From Bacillota bacterium (GTDB lineage: Bacteria; Vulcanimicrobiota; JAMDEM01): a stretch of 12,953 nt of DNA. Under the pieces are notes generated by a model. The model ran no database searches. It was given only the letters and a program-made list of their open reading frames with translations, and was not told the DNA's origin. Shown piece after piece: positions 6,456 to 12,953 of this stretch. Position 1 is the first letter of the stretch. Each line of letters starts with the position of its first letter. The stretch spans positions 1 through 12,953 of the forward strand of contig JAMDEM010000002.1 in NCBI GenBank assembly GCA_023486985.1, given 5' to 3'. The translations under genes were made by a program, and so were the position numbers.

Positions 6456-6457
6456 AA

Positions 6458-7090
6458 TTAAAAAGAAAGCTTTTTAGGATATCCAAGCATACCGGCTTTC
6501 AATTCAAGTTCTGTAACCATTCTCAAATTTCTAACCTGTTTTGGTGTAAGTATTTTTGAATGAGAAATTTTTCCCAGGTATTCCGGAATAAACCAGAGGT
6601 GCTCCCCGGTCGTCATCCAGCTTTTCTTATCAAAAATGCTTAAGTCAACCGGCTTTGCAGAATATCCCCTTAAAGTTTTCTCGCCTTCTTCATTAAAGTA
6701 ATCCTCAAAATACGACATGGCAAGTTCCCTTAAATTTTTATAAACCGGCTCCCTGAATTTCAACCCCGTAAACTTTGACTTTGCTATGGCTCCCCAGAAG
6801 CCGTCTATTTTATAAACCGCAATCACATGGTCATCATCCCTGCTGGTTACAGTCAAATCAAAAATCAAAGGCTTATAGCCTGTTACGCGAAAAGCCGCCG
6901 CGGCAAAAACAGCGGCTTCAACGCAGTTTGCCGTCCTGTGCATTAAAACATTCCTGGGAGAATAACAGGTGTCTCCGTTTAATTCAGTGTTATAAGGCAG
7001 ACTGTCTATGAAATCCTGTATTTTGGCCGGATTTTTTAAGCTCTTAAATACTGCAATCTCATCTTTCCCGAATCCATAATTATTAATCAT
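6458..7090 (-). CDS. Conserved-looking protein of unknown function, possible transglutaminase-like fold
   Basis: A 210-residue soluble protein without signal peptide or membrane segment; I cannot name it. The core reads RTANCVEAAVFAAAAFRVTGY with Cys56 at the start of a small-residue helix, then a strand (PLIFDLTV), then DDDHVIAVYKIDGFWGAI with His88. A Cys-helix followed about 30 residues later by a His-strand and a glycine-tryptophan turn is the pattern of transglutaminase/papain-like domains, so a Cys-His hydrolase or transferase is plausible. The third catalytic residue is unclear (Asp96 is one candidate). The C-terminal half is rich in aromatic residues and charge (MSYFEDYF, GEHLWFIPEYLG). 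Start: ATG 7090 is the only usable Met before residue 50, and it has no Shine-Dalgarno sequence; a strong promoter lies so close that the mRNA is probably leaderless. It is transcribed divergently from ppdK and stands alone. Confidence 0.75.
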   Translation of the reverse strand: MINNYGFGKDEIAVFKSLKNPAKIQDFIDSLPYNTELNGDTCYSPRNVLMHRTANCVEAAVFAAAAFRVTGYKPLIFDLTVTSRDDDHVIAVYKIDGFWGAIAKSKFTGLKFREPVYKNLRELAMSYFEDYFNEEGEKTLRGYSAKPVDLSIFDKKSWMTTGEHLWFIPEYLGKISHSKILTPKQVRNLRMVTELELKAGMLGYPKKLSF

Positions 7091-7098
7091 AATGCTGA

Positions 7099-7127
7099 AT
7101 TATATCAAACTGCTGTATAGAAATCAA
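7099..7127 (-). promoter_or_regulatory. Strong promoter giving a leaderless mRNA
   Basis: Minus strand: -35 TTGATT (7122-7127), 17-base spacer, perfect -10 TATAAT (7099-7104). Only eight bases separate the -10 box from ATG 7090, so transcription should start within about two bases of the start codon. The hexamers and spacing are identical to those of the ssrA promoter. Confidence 0.7.
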
Positions 7128-7157
7128 ACATGAAGGATTTTACATGTGAAAATTGAA

Positions 7158-7185
7158 TAGACCAATGAGGAATAAGTGTTATACT
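7158..7185 (+). promoter_or_regulatory. Possible promoter of ppdK
   Basis: Plus strand: TAGACC (7158-7163, four of six to TTGACA), 16-base spacer, TATACT (7180-7185, five of six to TATAAT). The leader would be about 50 bases and contains the AAAGGAG ribosome site. It is the best candidate in the 154-base divergent gap, but the -35 box is weak. Confidence 0.4.
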
Positions 7186-7244
7186 TTCTTTCGAGAGTAT
7201 TTTTTTTGCCTCATCAGAGCTTAATCATAAAAAGGAGATGCAAT

Positions 7245-10070
7245 ATGGCAGAATCGGTTATGACAAAAATGGCTTACCTTTTTGAAGAAGGAAACGGCAC
7301 TATGAAAGACCTTCTCGGCGGCAAGGGTGCGGGCCTTGCTGAAATGACAAAACTTGGCTTTCCTGTGCCTCCCGGGTTTACAATCACCACGGAGATGTGC
7401 AATGAATACAGGAAGCTTGGCAAAAAGTTCCCTGCAGGCTTAAAAGAAGAAATCAGGAAATTGATGACGGCTTTAGAAGAAAAGATGGGAAAGAAATTCG
7501 GCGACCCGGATAATGCTCTTCTTGTTTCTGTCCGCTCGGGCGCAAAATTCTCCATGCCGGGAATGATGGATACAATCCTTAATCTTGGCTTAAATGAAGA
7601 AACTCTCCAGGGGCTGATTAAACAGACAGGAAATGAAAGATTTGCATATGATGCTAACAGACGGTTTATCCAGATGTTCAGCGATGTGGTGCTCGGGCTG
7701 GAAAAGAAAAAATTTGAAATCATGCTTGAAGAAAAAAAGCGCAACCTGAAGATTAAAGAAGACCAGGATGTTCCTGCAGGAACTTTAAAAGAGCTTATCG
7801 GTGAGTTCAAAAAATTCGTTCTTGATTCCACCGGCAGCCCCTTCCCTGAGGACCCTTATGAACAGCTTTATCTTGCAATAGAAGCGGTATTCAAGTCATG
7901 GGACAATCCCAGGGCGGTTGTTTATAGAAACAAGGAAAACATCTCCCATGACCTTGGCACAGCGGTTAATGTCCAGGTAATGGTCTTCGGGAATATGGGT
8001 GATGACTGCGGCACCGGCGTGGCATTCACCAGGGATGCCTCCAGCGGCAAAAAAGAAATTTACGGGGATTTTCTTATGAATGCCCAGGGTGAAGATGTGG
8101 TGGCAGGCATAAGAACTCCCACCCCTATCAGCAGAATGAAAGAGCTTCATCCTGAAATTTACAAACAGCTTGAGGACATTGCAAAAAAGCTTGAAACCCA
8201 TTTTAAAGATCTGCAGGACCTTGAATTTACCATAGAGCGCGGAAAGCTGTATATGCTCCAGACCCGCTCAGCAAAAAGAACAGCCATAGCTGCGGTGAAA
8301 GTTGCGGTTGACCTTGTAAAAGAAGGTTTAATTACAAAAGAAGATGCTGTCTCAAGAGTAACTCCGGACCAGATTGACCAGCTCCTTCACCCATATTTCC
8401 TCCAGAAAGACAAGGAAGAGTTTGTTCAAAAAGGCAACCTTCTTGCTAAAGGTACACCGGCTTCCCCGGGAGCGGCGGCAGGAATTGTGGTTTTTGAAGC
8501 AAGAGATGCTATAGAACAGGCTTCCCAGGGGAACAATGTAATCCTGGTAAGGCCTGAAACCTCCCCCGATGACGCACAGGGCATGCTGGTTTCCAAAGGC
8601 ATACTTACAAGCACCGGCGGTCCGACTTCTCATGCAGCGCTGGTAGCAAGGGGCTGGGGAATTCCGTGCGTGGTGGGATGCGAGGCAATGACAATTGACC
8701 CTGATAAAAGGCTCTTTATATCCGGCGGAAAACATTATTACCAGGGAGAAACTCTTTCAATTGACGGCACAACCGGAGAAGTATTTCTCGGCGCTCTCCC
8801 AACCGAGTCGCCAAACGACCTGTCTGCCGAATGCAAGGAGCTTCTTTCATGGGCGGACGAGATAAAGAGGCTCGGGGTTTATGCCAACGCCGACAATCCG
8901 AGGGATGCCCAGAAAGCCAGGAACTTCGGAGCACAGGGAATAGGCCTTTGCAGAACCGAGCATATGTTTATGGAGTCCGACCGGCTCCCCATAGTCCAGG
9001 ATATGATTATGGCTGCTCCCGAAGCAGTGAGGCTTAAAGCACAGGTTGACAGGCTTAACAAACTCTGGGTCAAGGCTGACGAGAAAGAAAAAGTAAGAAT
9101 TAAAAAAGACCTGGAAAAGTTTGGAAAGGCTCTTGATGCTCCATGGAAGGATTACAGGGCAGCTCTTGATAAACTTCTCCCGATTCAAAGGGAAGATTTC
9201 AGGGGAATATTGAAGGCGATGGAAGGGCTCTGGACGATTATACGGCTCCTTGACCCTCCTCTTCATGAATTCCTTCCAAGCTTTGAAGATACATTAGTGG
9301 AAGTGACAACTCTCAGGCTTACCAAAACCGACCCGGAACAGCTTACGAAAAAAGAAGCTCTTCTTGAGCGGCTAAAAGCAATGAGAGAATTTAACCCGAT
9401 GCTTGGCTTGAGAGTCTGCCGTCTCGGCATAGTGTATCCGGAGATTTACGAGATGCAGGTGCAGGCGATATTTGAAGCGGCATGCGAGCTCAAGAAAGAA
9501 GGCGTTGATGTAAAACTTGAGGTCATGATTCCCGGCGTGGGTCATGTGAACGAAATGAAATTCACCCGCGATGCGGCTAAATACATTGCAGAAAAAGTTA
9601 TGAACGACAAGGGCATCAAGATTGATTACAAAATCGGGACAATGGTAGAACTTCCCAGAGCCTGCGTCGCAGCGGGAGAACTTGCCAAATATGCACAGTT
9701 CTTCTCCTTCGGCACCAATGATCTTACCCAGACCACCTATGGCTACAGCCGGGACGACGCGGCAAAATCTTTCATCCCTGTTTATGTTGATAAAGGCATC
9801 CTTGAACATGATCCATTCCTTATTCTTGACCGGGAAGGCGTCGGCTCGCTGATGAAGCTGGCTGTTGAACAGGGAAGAAAAACAAATCCTGATATTGAAA
9901 TAGGCATCTGCGGCGAACACGGCGGAGAACCTTCATCGGTTGAGTTCTGCCACTTCCTTGGCTTGAATTATGTAAGCTGTTCGCCTTACAGGGTGCCTAT
10001 TGCAAGACTGTCAGCCGCACAGGCAAAGCTAAAAGAAGACAAGAAGGCTGGTTCATACGAAAACAGATAA
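7245..10070 (+). CDS. ppdK: Pyruvate, phosphate dikinase
   Basis: Cytosolic enzyme that interconverts pyruvate, ATP and phosphate with PEP, AMP and pyrophosphate, used for gluconeogenesis or pyrophosphate-linked glycolysis. ATG 7245 follows AAAGGAG at a seven-base spacing; the longer frame from 7176 is not needed and would cover the promoter. The protein is 941 residues. N-terminal ATP-grasp domain: GGKGAGLAEMTKLGFPVPPG and SVRSGAKFSMPGMMDT (Arg97). Central swivelling domain: GGPTSHAALVARG with phosphorylatable His463. C-terminal TIM barrel: GLCRTEHMF (Arg570), IRLLDPPLHEF (Arg667), FGTNDLTQTTYG and GICGEHGG with general-acid Cys889. Compared with the 874-residue Clostridium symbiosum enzyme (Arg561, Arg617, Cys831), the two barrel arginines are about 41 residues further apart. 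An extra charged helical segment therefore lies between about 590 and 635. It is followed 37 bases later by dgt, with no terminator between them. Confidence 0.96.
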   Translation: MAESVMTKMAYLFEEGNGTMKDLLGGKGAGLAEMTKLGFPVPPGFTITTEMCNEYRKLGKKFPAGLKEEIRKLMTALEEKMGKKFGDPDNALLVSVRSGAKFSMPGMMDTILNLGLNEETLQGLIKQTGNERFAYDANRRFIQMFSDVVLGLEKKKFEIMLEEKKRNLKIKEDQDVPAGTLKELIGEFKKFVLDSTGSPFPEDPYEQLYLAIEAVFKSWDNPRAVVYRNKENISHDLGTAVNVQVMVFGNMGDDCGTGVAFTRDASSGKKEIYGDFLMNAQGEDVVAGIRTPTPISRMKELHPEIYKQLEDIAKKLETHFKDLQDLEFTIERGKLYMLQTRSAKRTAIAAVKVAVDLVKEGLITKEDAVSRVTPDQIDQLLHPYFLQKDKEEFVQKGNLLAKGTPASPGAAAGIVVFEARDAIEQASQGNNVILVRPETSPDDAQGMLVSKGILTSTGGPTSHAALVARGWGIPCVVGCEAMTIDPDKRLFISGGKHYYQGETLSIDGTTGEVFLGALPTESPNDLSAECKELLSWADEIKRLGVYANADNPRDAQKARNFGAQGIGLCRTEHMFMESDRLPIVQDMIMAAPEAVRLKAQVDRLNKLWVKADEKEKVRIKKDLEKFGKALDAPWKDYRAALDKLLPIQREDFRGILKAMEGLWTIIRLLDPPLHEFLPSFEDTLVEVTTLRLTKTDPEQLTKKEALLERLKAMREFNPMLGLRVCRLGIVYPEIYEMQVQAIFEAACELKKEGVDVKLEVMIPGVGHVNEMKFTRDAAKYIAEKVMNDKGIKIDYKIGTMVELPRACVAAGELAKYAQFFSFGTNDLTQTTYGYSRDDAAKSFIPVYVDKGILEHDPFLILDREGVGSLMKLAVEQGRKTNPDIEIGICGEHGGEPSSVEFCHFLGLNYVSCSPYRVPIARLSAAQAKLKEDKKAGSYENR

Positions 10071-10107
10071 ATTCAAGCCTGCAAATAAAAAACTTAATTT
10101 ACGGGAA

Positions 10108-11259
10108 ATGCGTGAGGAACTTGAAAATTCCATGCTTTCCAATTTTGCCACCCTGAGCGCAAAAAGTAAAGGAAGGCAACGTCTCGAAGAAAAATGCGAA
10201 ATCAGGACCGAGTTCCAGAGGGACAGAGACAGAATACTTTATTCAAAAGCCTTCAGGAGACTAAAGCACAAAACACAGGTCTTTATTTCTCCTGAAGGCG
10301 ACCACTATAGAACAAGACTTACCCACACCCTGGAAGTCTCGCAGATTGCCCGCACAATTGCAAGAGCCTTAAAGCTGAATGAAGACTTAACCGAAGCGGC
10401 AACGCTGGGCCATGACCTCGGGCATCCCCCCTTCGGACATGCGGGGGAAGTTGTGCTGAACAAAATTTTAAAGGAACTCACCGGCGGTCATTTCATGCAC
10501 AATGAACAAAGCCTGCGGGTGGTGGATGTCCTTGAAGGCAGAAACGGCTTAAACCTCACCTTCGAAGTGCGTGATGCAATCCTTAAGCACGCCAAGGGGA
10601 GGGCAAGCATTATGTCCTCATATAAACTACCCTGCAGCGAACTGCAGGGTAGCCCTTCGGGCAAGTTTGTTTTGCGGCATGAGACCCCGCAGCAAAACTG
10701 CGGGGTACTCCAATCGCAAAATAAAACCCCGGAAAGCAGGGATGACATTCCCGCCACTCCGGAAGCCGAAGTGGTGAGGATATCAGACCGCCTTGCCTAC
10801 ATAAACCATGATATAGACGATGCCATAAGAGCAGGAATAATTTCCCAGGACGTTCTGCCAAAAGCATGCATAAAAATTCTGGGACAAACCACTTCACAGA
10901 GAATAAACACAATGGTTCTTGATGTGATAAAAAACAGCTGGGAGAAGCCTCATATTTCGATGAGCGAAAAAATTGTTTCTGCCACGGAAACTCTTAAGGA
11001 GTTTATGTTTGAAAATGTTTATGTCGGCTCGGCTGCAAAAGAAGAAGAAGAAAAAGCACAGGAAATGTTAAAAAAACTTTTCATTTATTTTATGGATAAT
11101 CCCCATAAACTTCCTGAACTTCCAGGCAGCAGCAGCCTGGATCTTAAAAAAGAAGAATACAGAGCCAGGGCGGTGTGCGACTATATAGCCGGCATGACCG
11201 ACCGCTTTGCCCTGACTTTATTTAAGCAAATTTTTATTCCCCGGGCATGGGCTTTATAA
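10108..11259 (+). CDS. dgt: dGTPase-like dNTP triphosphohydrolase carrying an in-frame palindromic insert
   Basis: HD-superfamily metal-dependent enzyme that splits dNTPs into deoxynucleoside and tripolyphosphate, controlling the dNTP pool. Motifs: EIRTEFQRDRDRI and FRRLKHKTQVF (N-terminal), THTLEV (His73), GHDLGHPPFGH (His102, Asp103, His106), HNEQSLRVVDVLE, INHDIDDA (His234, Asp235) and the C-terminal DYIAGMTDRFAL and FIPRAW. All HD metal ligands are present. At 383 residues it is about 40 longer than I expect for the family. The excess is residues about 170-213, between ILKHAKGR and PATPEAEVVRISD, where the family has only a short linker; this stretch is encoded by nested palindromes. ATG 10108 gives the family-typical MREELEN start, though the ribosome site is weak (GGG two bases upstream). 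The 37-base gap after ppdK suggests co-transcription. Its stop overlaps the dnaG start as TAATG. Whether the insert disturbs oligomerisation or regulation is not known. Confidence 0.92.
   Translation: MREELENSMLSNFATLSAKSKGRQRLEEKCEIRTEFQRDRDRILYSKAFRRLKHKTQVFISPEGDHYRTRLTHTLEVSQIARTIARALKLNEDLTEAATLGHDLGHPPFGHAGEVVLNKILKELTGGHFMHNEQSLRVVDVLEGRNGLNLTFEVRDAILKHAKGRASIMSSYKLPCSELQGSPSGKFVLRHETPQQNCGVLQSQNKTPESRDDIPATPEAEVVRISDRLAYINHDIDDAIRAGIISQDVLPKACIKILGQTTSQRINTMVLDVIKNSWEKPHISMSEKIVSATETLKEFMFENVYVGSAAKEEEEKAQEMLKKLFIYFMDNPHKLPELPGSSSLDLKKEEYRARAVCDYIAGMTDRFALTLFKQIFIPRAWAL
10627..10725. repeat. Nested palindromic element inside dgt
   Basis: Hairpin 1: CTACCCTGCAG and CTGCAGGGTAG (10627-10652), 11 perfect pairs with a CGAA loop. 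A small GCCC-TTC-GGGC hairpin abuts it (10652-10662). Hairpin 3: ACCCCGCAG and CTGCGGGGT (10684-10706) with a CAAAA loop, extended by GAG/CTC outside one bulge. An outer stem (10666-10676 with 10715-10725, 11 RNA pairs including one G-U) encloses hairpin 3. Hairpins 1 and 3 are related in sequence. The element is open in the dgt frame and in at least one other forward and two reverse frames. This resembles REP/BIME-like or Rickettsia-palindromic-element-like repeats that survive inside genes; membership of a known family cannot be decided here. No clear target-site duplication is seen. Confidence 0.8.
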
Positions 11260-12947
11260 TGACCTTCCACCTCTCCCCCCTGCAGATAGATGAAATTTTA
11301 AGAAGACTGGATATAGTGGAAACAATCGGAAGATATGTTTCGCTTAAGCCTTCCGGGAAAAACTTCAAAGGCGTTTGCCCCTTTCATCCCGAGAAGACTC
11401 CGTCCCTGATGGTAAGCCCGGAAAAGAACCTCTGGCACTGCTTTGGCTGCGGTCTTGGGGGAAACGCTTTTTCCTTTGTTATGAAGGCAGAAAACATAAC
11501 ATTCCCTGAGGCGGCAAAAATTCTGGCTGAAAGAGCCGGCGTAAGCATTGAGCTTTCATATAAGAACAGAAAAGAAATCTCGGAAAAGGAAACGCTTTTC
11601 AGCATCCTTGATTCCATTGCCAAATTTTATCACCAGAGCCTTCTTAATTCAAACAAGGCAAAAACAGCCCGGGAATATCTTTCAAAACGCGGCATAAGCG
11701 GCGATTCAATAAAAACTTTTAAGCTCGGGTTTTCTCCGCCTGATGACGAGCTTGTTGATTTCCTGAAGAAAAATAACATCTCACTTGAGACTGCCTTGAA
11801 AACCGGAACTGTCACCCGGCGCGCCGGTGAAAATTATCATGATTATTTCAGGGGCAGGATTATTTTTCCCATCCATGACACCCAGGGAAGAATGATGGCA
11901 TTCGGCGGAAGAGTGATGACGGATTCCCAGCCAAAATATCTTAATTCTCCTGAAACGGCTGTTTTCAGCAAGGGAAAAAATCTCTACGGCCTTAATCTTG
12001 CACGGGGCGAAATGGGAAAAACAAGGGATGCAATAATCGTTGAAGGCTATATTGACCTTATTGCCCTTCACCAGAACGGCATAAAAAATTCCGTGGCTTC
12101 ACTTGGCACATCCCTTACAAAGGCACAGGCAGAACTTCTTTCAAGGTACTGCGACAATGTAATCATGGCTTATGATTCTGATACGGCAGGGACTCATGCT
12201 ACAAGCCGGGGCGTGGAGATAATTGAAGAGACAGGCATTCCGGTAAAAATCCTGCTCATGCCGAAAGGAACAGACCCCGACTCCTTCATCAAAAAAGAAG
12301 GCGTTTTGGAGTTCAGGAAAAAAAAGGAAAAAGCGATAAGCTTTATTGAATTTAAAGCAAGGATTCTTTCGCAAAATTTCGACCTTAAAAGTCCGGAAGG
12401 AAAAGCCGGCTTTGTTAGAGAAATAATTCCGGCTTTAACGAAGATAAAAGATCCTGTCAGAAGGGATGAATACATAAAAAGAATTTCCCAGAAGCTGGAT
12501 GTCAGGGAGGAAATCCTCAGGCATCTCAAAATTTCTTCTAAAGAAGAAAAAGCTGAAACTGTACATCTGGGGAAAATTTTCGGGACGTCAGGCGCGGAAC
12601 TTCATCTGATAAAGATAATGCTTCATTACCCTGAGGTTATTCCCGAAGTGCGAAAAGTTCTGGAGCCGGAAAATTTCAATGAAAGGGAGCTTATTGAAAC
12701 AGTAAAAACACTTTATCAGATATGGGCAGATGATCACAGGTTTGATTCAGCGGATTTTGCGAAATATATAAATGACGAAAAACTGCTTTCAAAAATTACC
12801 GGCTGGCTCCTTTCTCAGGAACCGCCTTTTTCACAGGAAGCGGTAAGCAGCCTGATAAAATCCGTTAAGGACCAGGAACTCAAAAGCAAAATGAAGGATC
12901 TTGAGAAGGAAATTCAGGCTATGCTTTCATCGGGATGTGCCAAGTGA
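11259..12947 (+). CDS. dnaG: DNA primase
   Basis: Makes RNA primers at the replication fork and is recruited by the DnaB helicase. From ATG 11259 the protein is 562 residues, near the usual bacterial length. Zinc-binding domain: CPFH and CFGC with Cys40, His43, Cys61 and Cys64. RNA polymerase core: GFSPPDDELVDF, FRGRIIFPIHD, FGGRVM, then the TOPRIM residues EGYID (Glu262), YDSDTAG (Asp306, Asp308) and GTDPDSF. The C-terminal helicase-binding region (about 430-562) is helical, ends in a charged coiled-coil-like tail and is less conserved, as usual. Start: ATG 11259 overlaps the dgt stop as TAATG, favouring translational coupling; the in-frame ATG at 11247 would add four residues, and neither has a clear ribosome site. 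In many bacteria rpoD follows dnaG, but the window ends six bases after the stop. Confidence 0.95.
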   Translation: MTFHLSPLQIDEILRRLDIVETIGRYVSLKPSGKNFKGVCPFHPEKTPSLMVSPEKNLWHCFGCGLGGNAFSFVMKAENITFPEAAKILAERAGVSIELSYKNRKEISEKETLFSILDSIAKFYHQSLLNSNKAKTAREYLSKRGISGDSIKTFKLGFSPPDDELVDFLKKNNISLETALKTGTVTRRAGENYHDYFRGRIIFPIHDTQGRMMAFGGRVMTDSQPKYLNSPETAVFSKGKNLYGLNLARGEMGKTRDAIIVEGYIDLIALHQNGIKNSVASLGTSLTKAQAELLSRYCDNVIMAYDSDTAGTHATSRGVEIIEETGIPVKILLMPKGTDPDSFIKKEGVLEFRKKKEKAISFIEFKARILSQNFDLKSPEGKAGFVREIIPALTKIKDPVRRDEYIKRISQKLDVREEILRHLKISSKEEKAETVHLGKIFGTSGAELHLIKIMLHYPEVIPEVRKVLEPENFNERELIETVKTLYQIWADDHRFDSADFAKYINDEKLLSKITGWLLSQEPPFSQEAVSSLIKSVKDQELKSKMKDLEKEIQAMLSSGCAK

Positions 12948-12953
12948 AGCCAC

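Noticed and set aside
7274..9920. Several long open frames antisense to ppdK
   Set aside because: They mirror the codon pattern of a strongly conserved gene, have no ribosome sites and show no recognisable domains; they are shadow frames.
10627..10725. CRISPR array or intein/intron in dgt
   Set aside because: There are no regularly spaced direct repeats, the insert is far too short for an intein or self-splicing intron, and the frame is continuous through it.

Overview
The window is an ordinary bacterial chromosomal segment, moderately AT-leaning by eye, from a Gram-negative-type organism with type IV pilus motors. The fused chorismate mutase-prephenate dehydrogenase, the doubled PilT genes and the ppdK-dgt-dnaG block would suit a deltaproteobacterial, Nitrospirota or other deep uncultured lineage. 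That placement is an inference and no single gene proves it. There are nine protein genes, one stable RNA gene, and no phage, transposase or CRISPR array.

Layout: (1) 1-2000, plus strand: the nearly complete 3' part of an arsenite methyltransferase (arsM), then tyrA encoding an AroQ-type chorismate mutase fused to prephenate dehydrogenase. (2) 1975-4587, minus strand: a compact three-gene unit with a canonical pilT, a second PilT-like ATPase that keeps the Walker A lysine and Walker B glutamate but has lost most other catalytic-box residues, and a small four-helix membrane protein whose 3' end overlaps tyrA. (3) 4829-6345, minus strand: a zinc-free quinone-oxidoreductase-type MDR protein, and upstream of it the tmRNA gene ssrA with its own consensus-like promoter and a strong intrinsic terminator. 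(4) 6346-7244: short palindromic repeats, then a minus-strand gene of unknown function with a possible transglutaminase-like Cys/His core and an apparently leaderless promoter, and a divergent intergenic region. (5) 7245-12947, plus strand: ppdK (pyruvate phosphate dikinase), dgt (HD-domain dNTP triphosphohydrolase) and dnaG (primase), closely spaced and probably co-transcribed; dgt and dnaG are coupled through a TAATG junction.

The genes are mostly housekeeping: aromatic amino acid synthesis, PEP/pyruvate interconversion, dNTP pool control with primer synthesis, ribosome rescue and pilus retraction. I do not see a convincing new multi-gene system. The most unusual feature is a block of nested palindromes of roughly 100-130 bp inside the dgt reading frame. 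It adds about 40 residues between the HD motif and the distal metal-binding aspartate without breaking the frame, so it looks like a palindromic mobile repeat domesticated inside a gene. The second most interesting is the degenerate PilT paralogue paired with a normal PilT.
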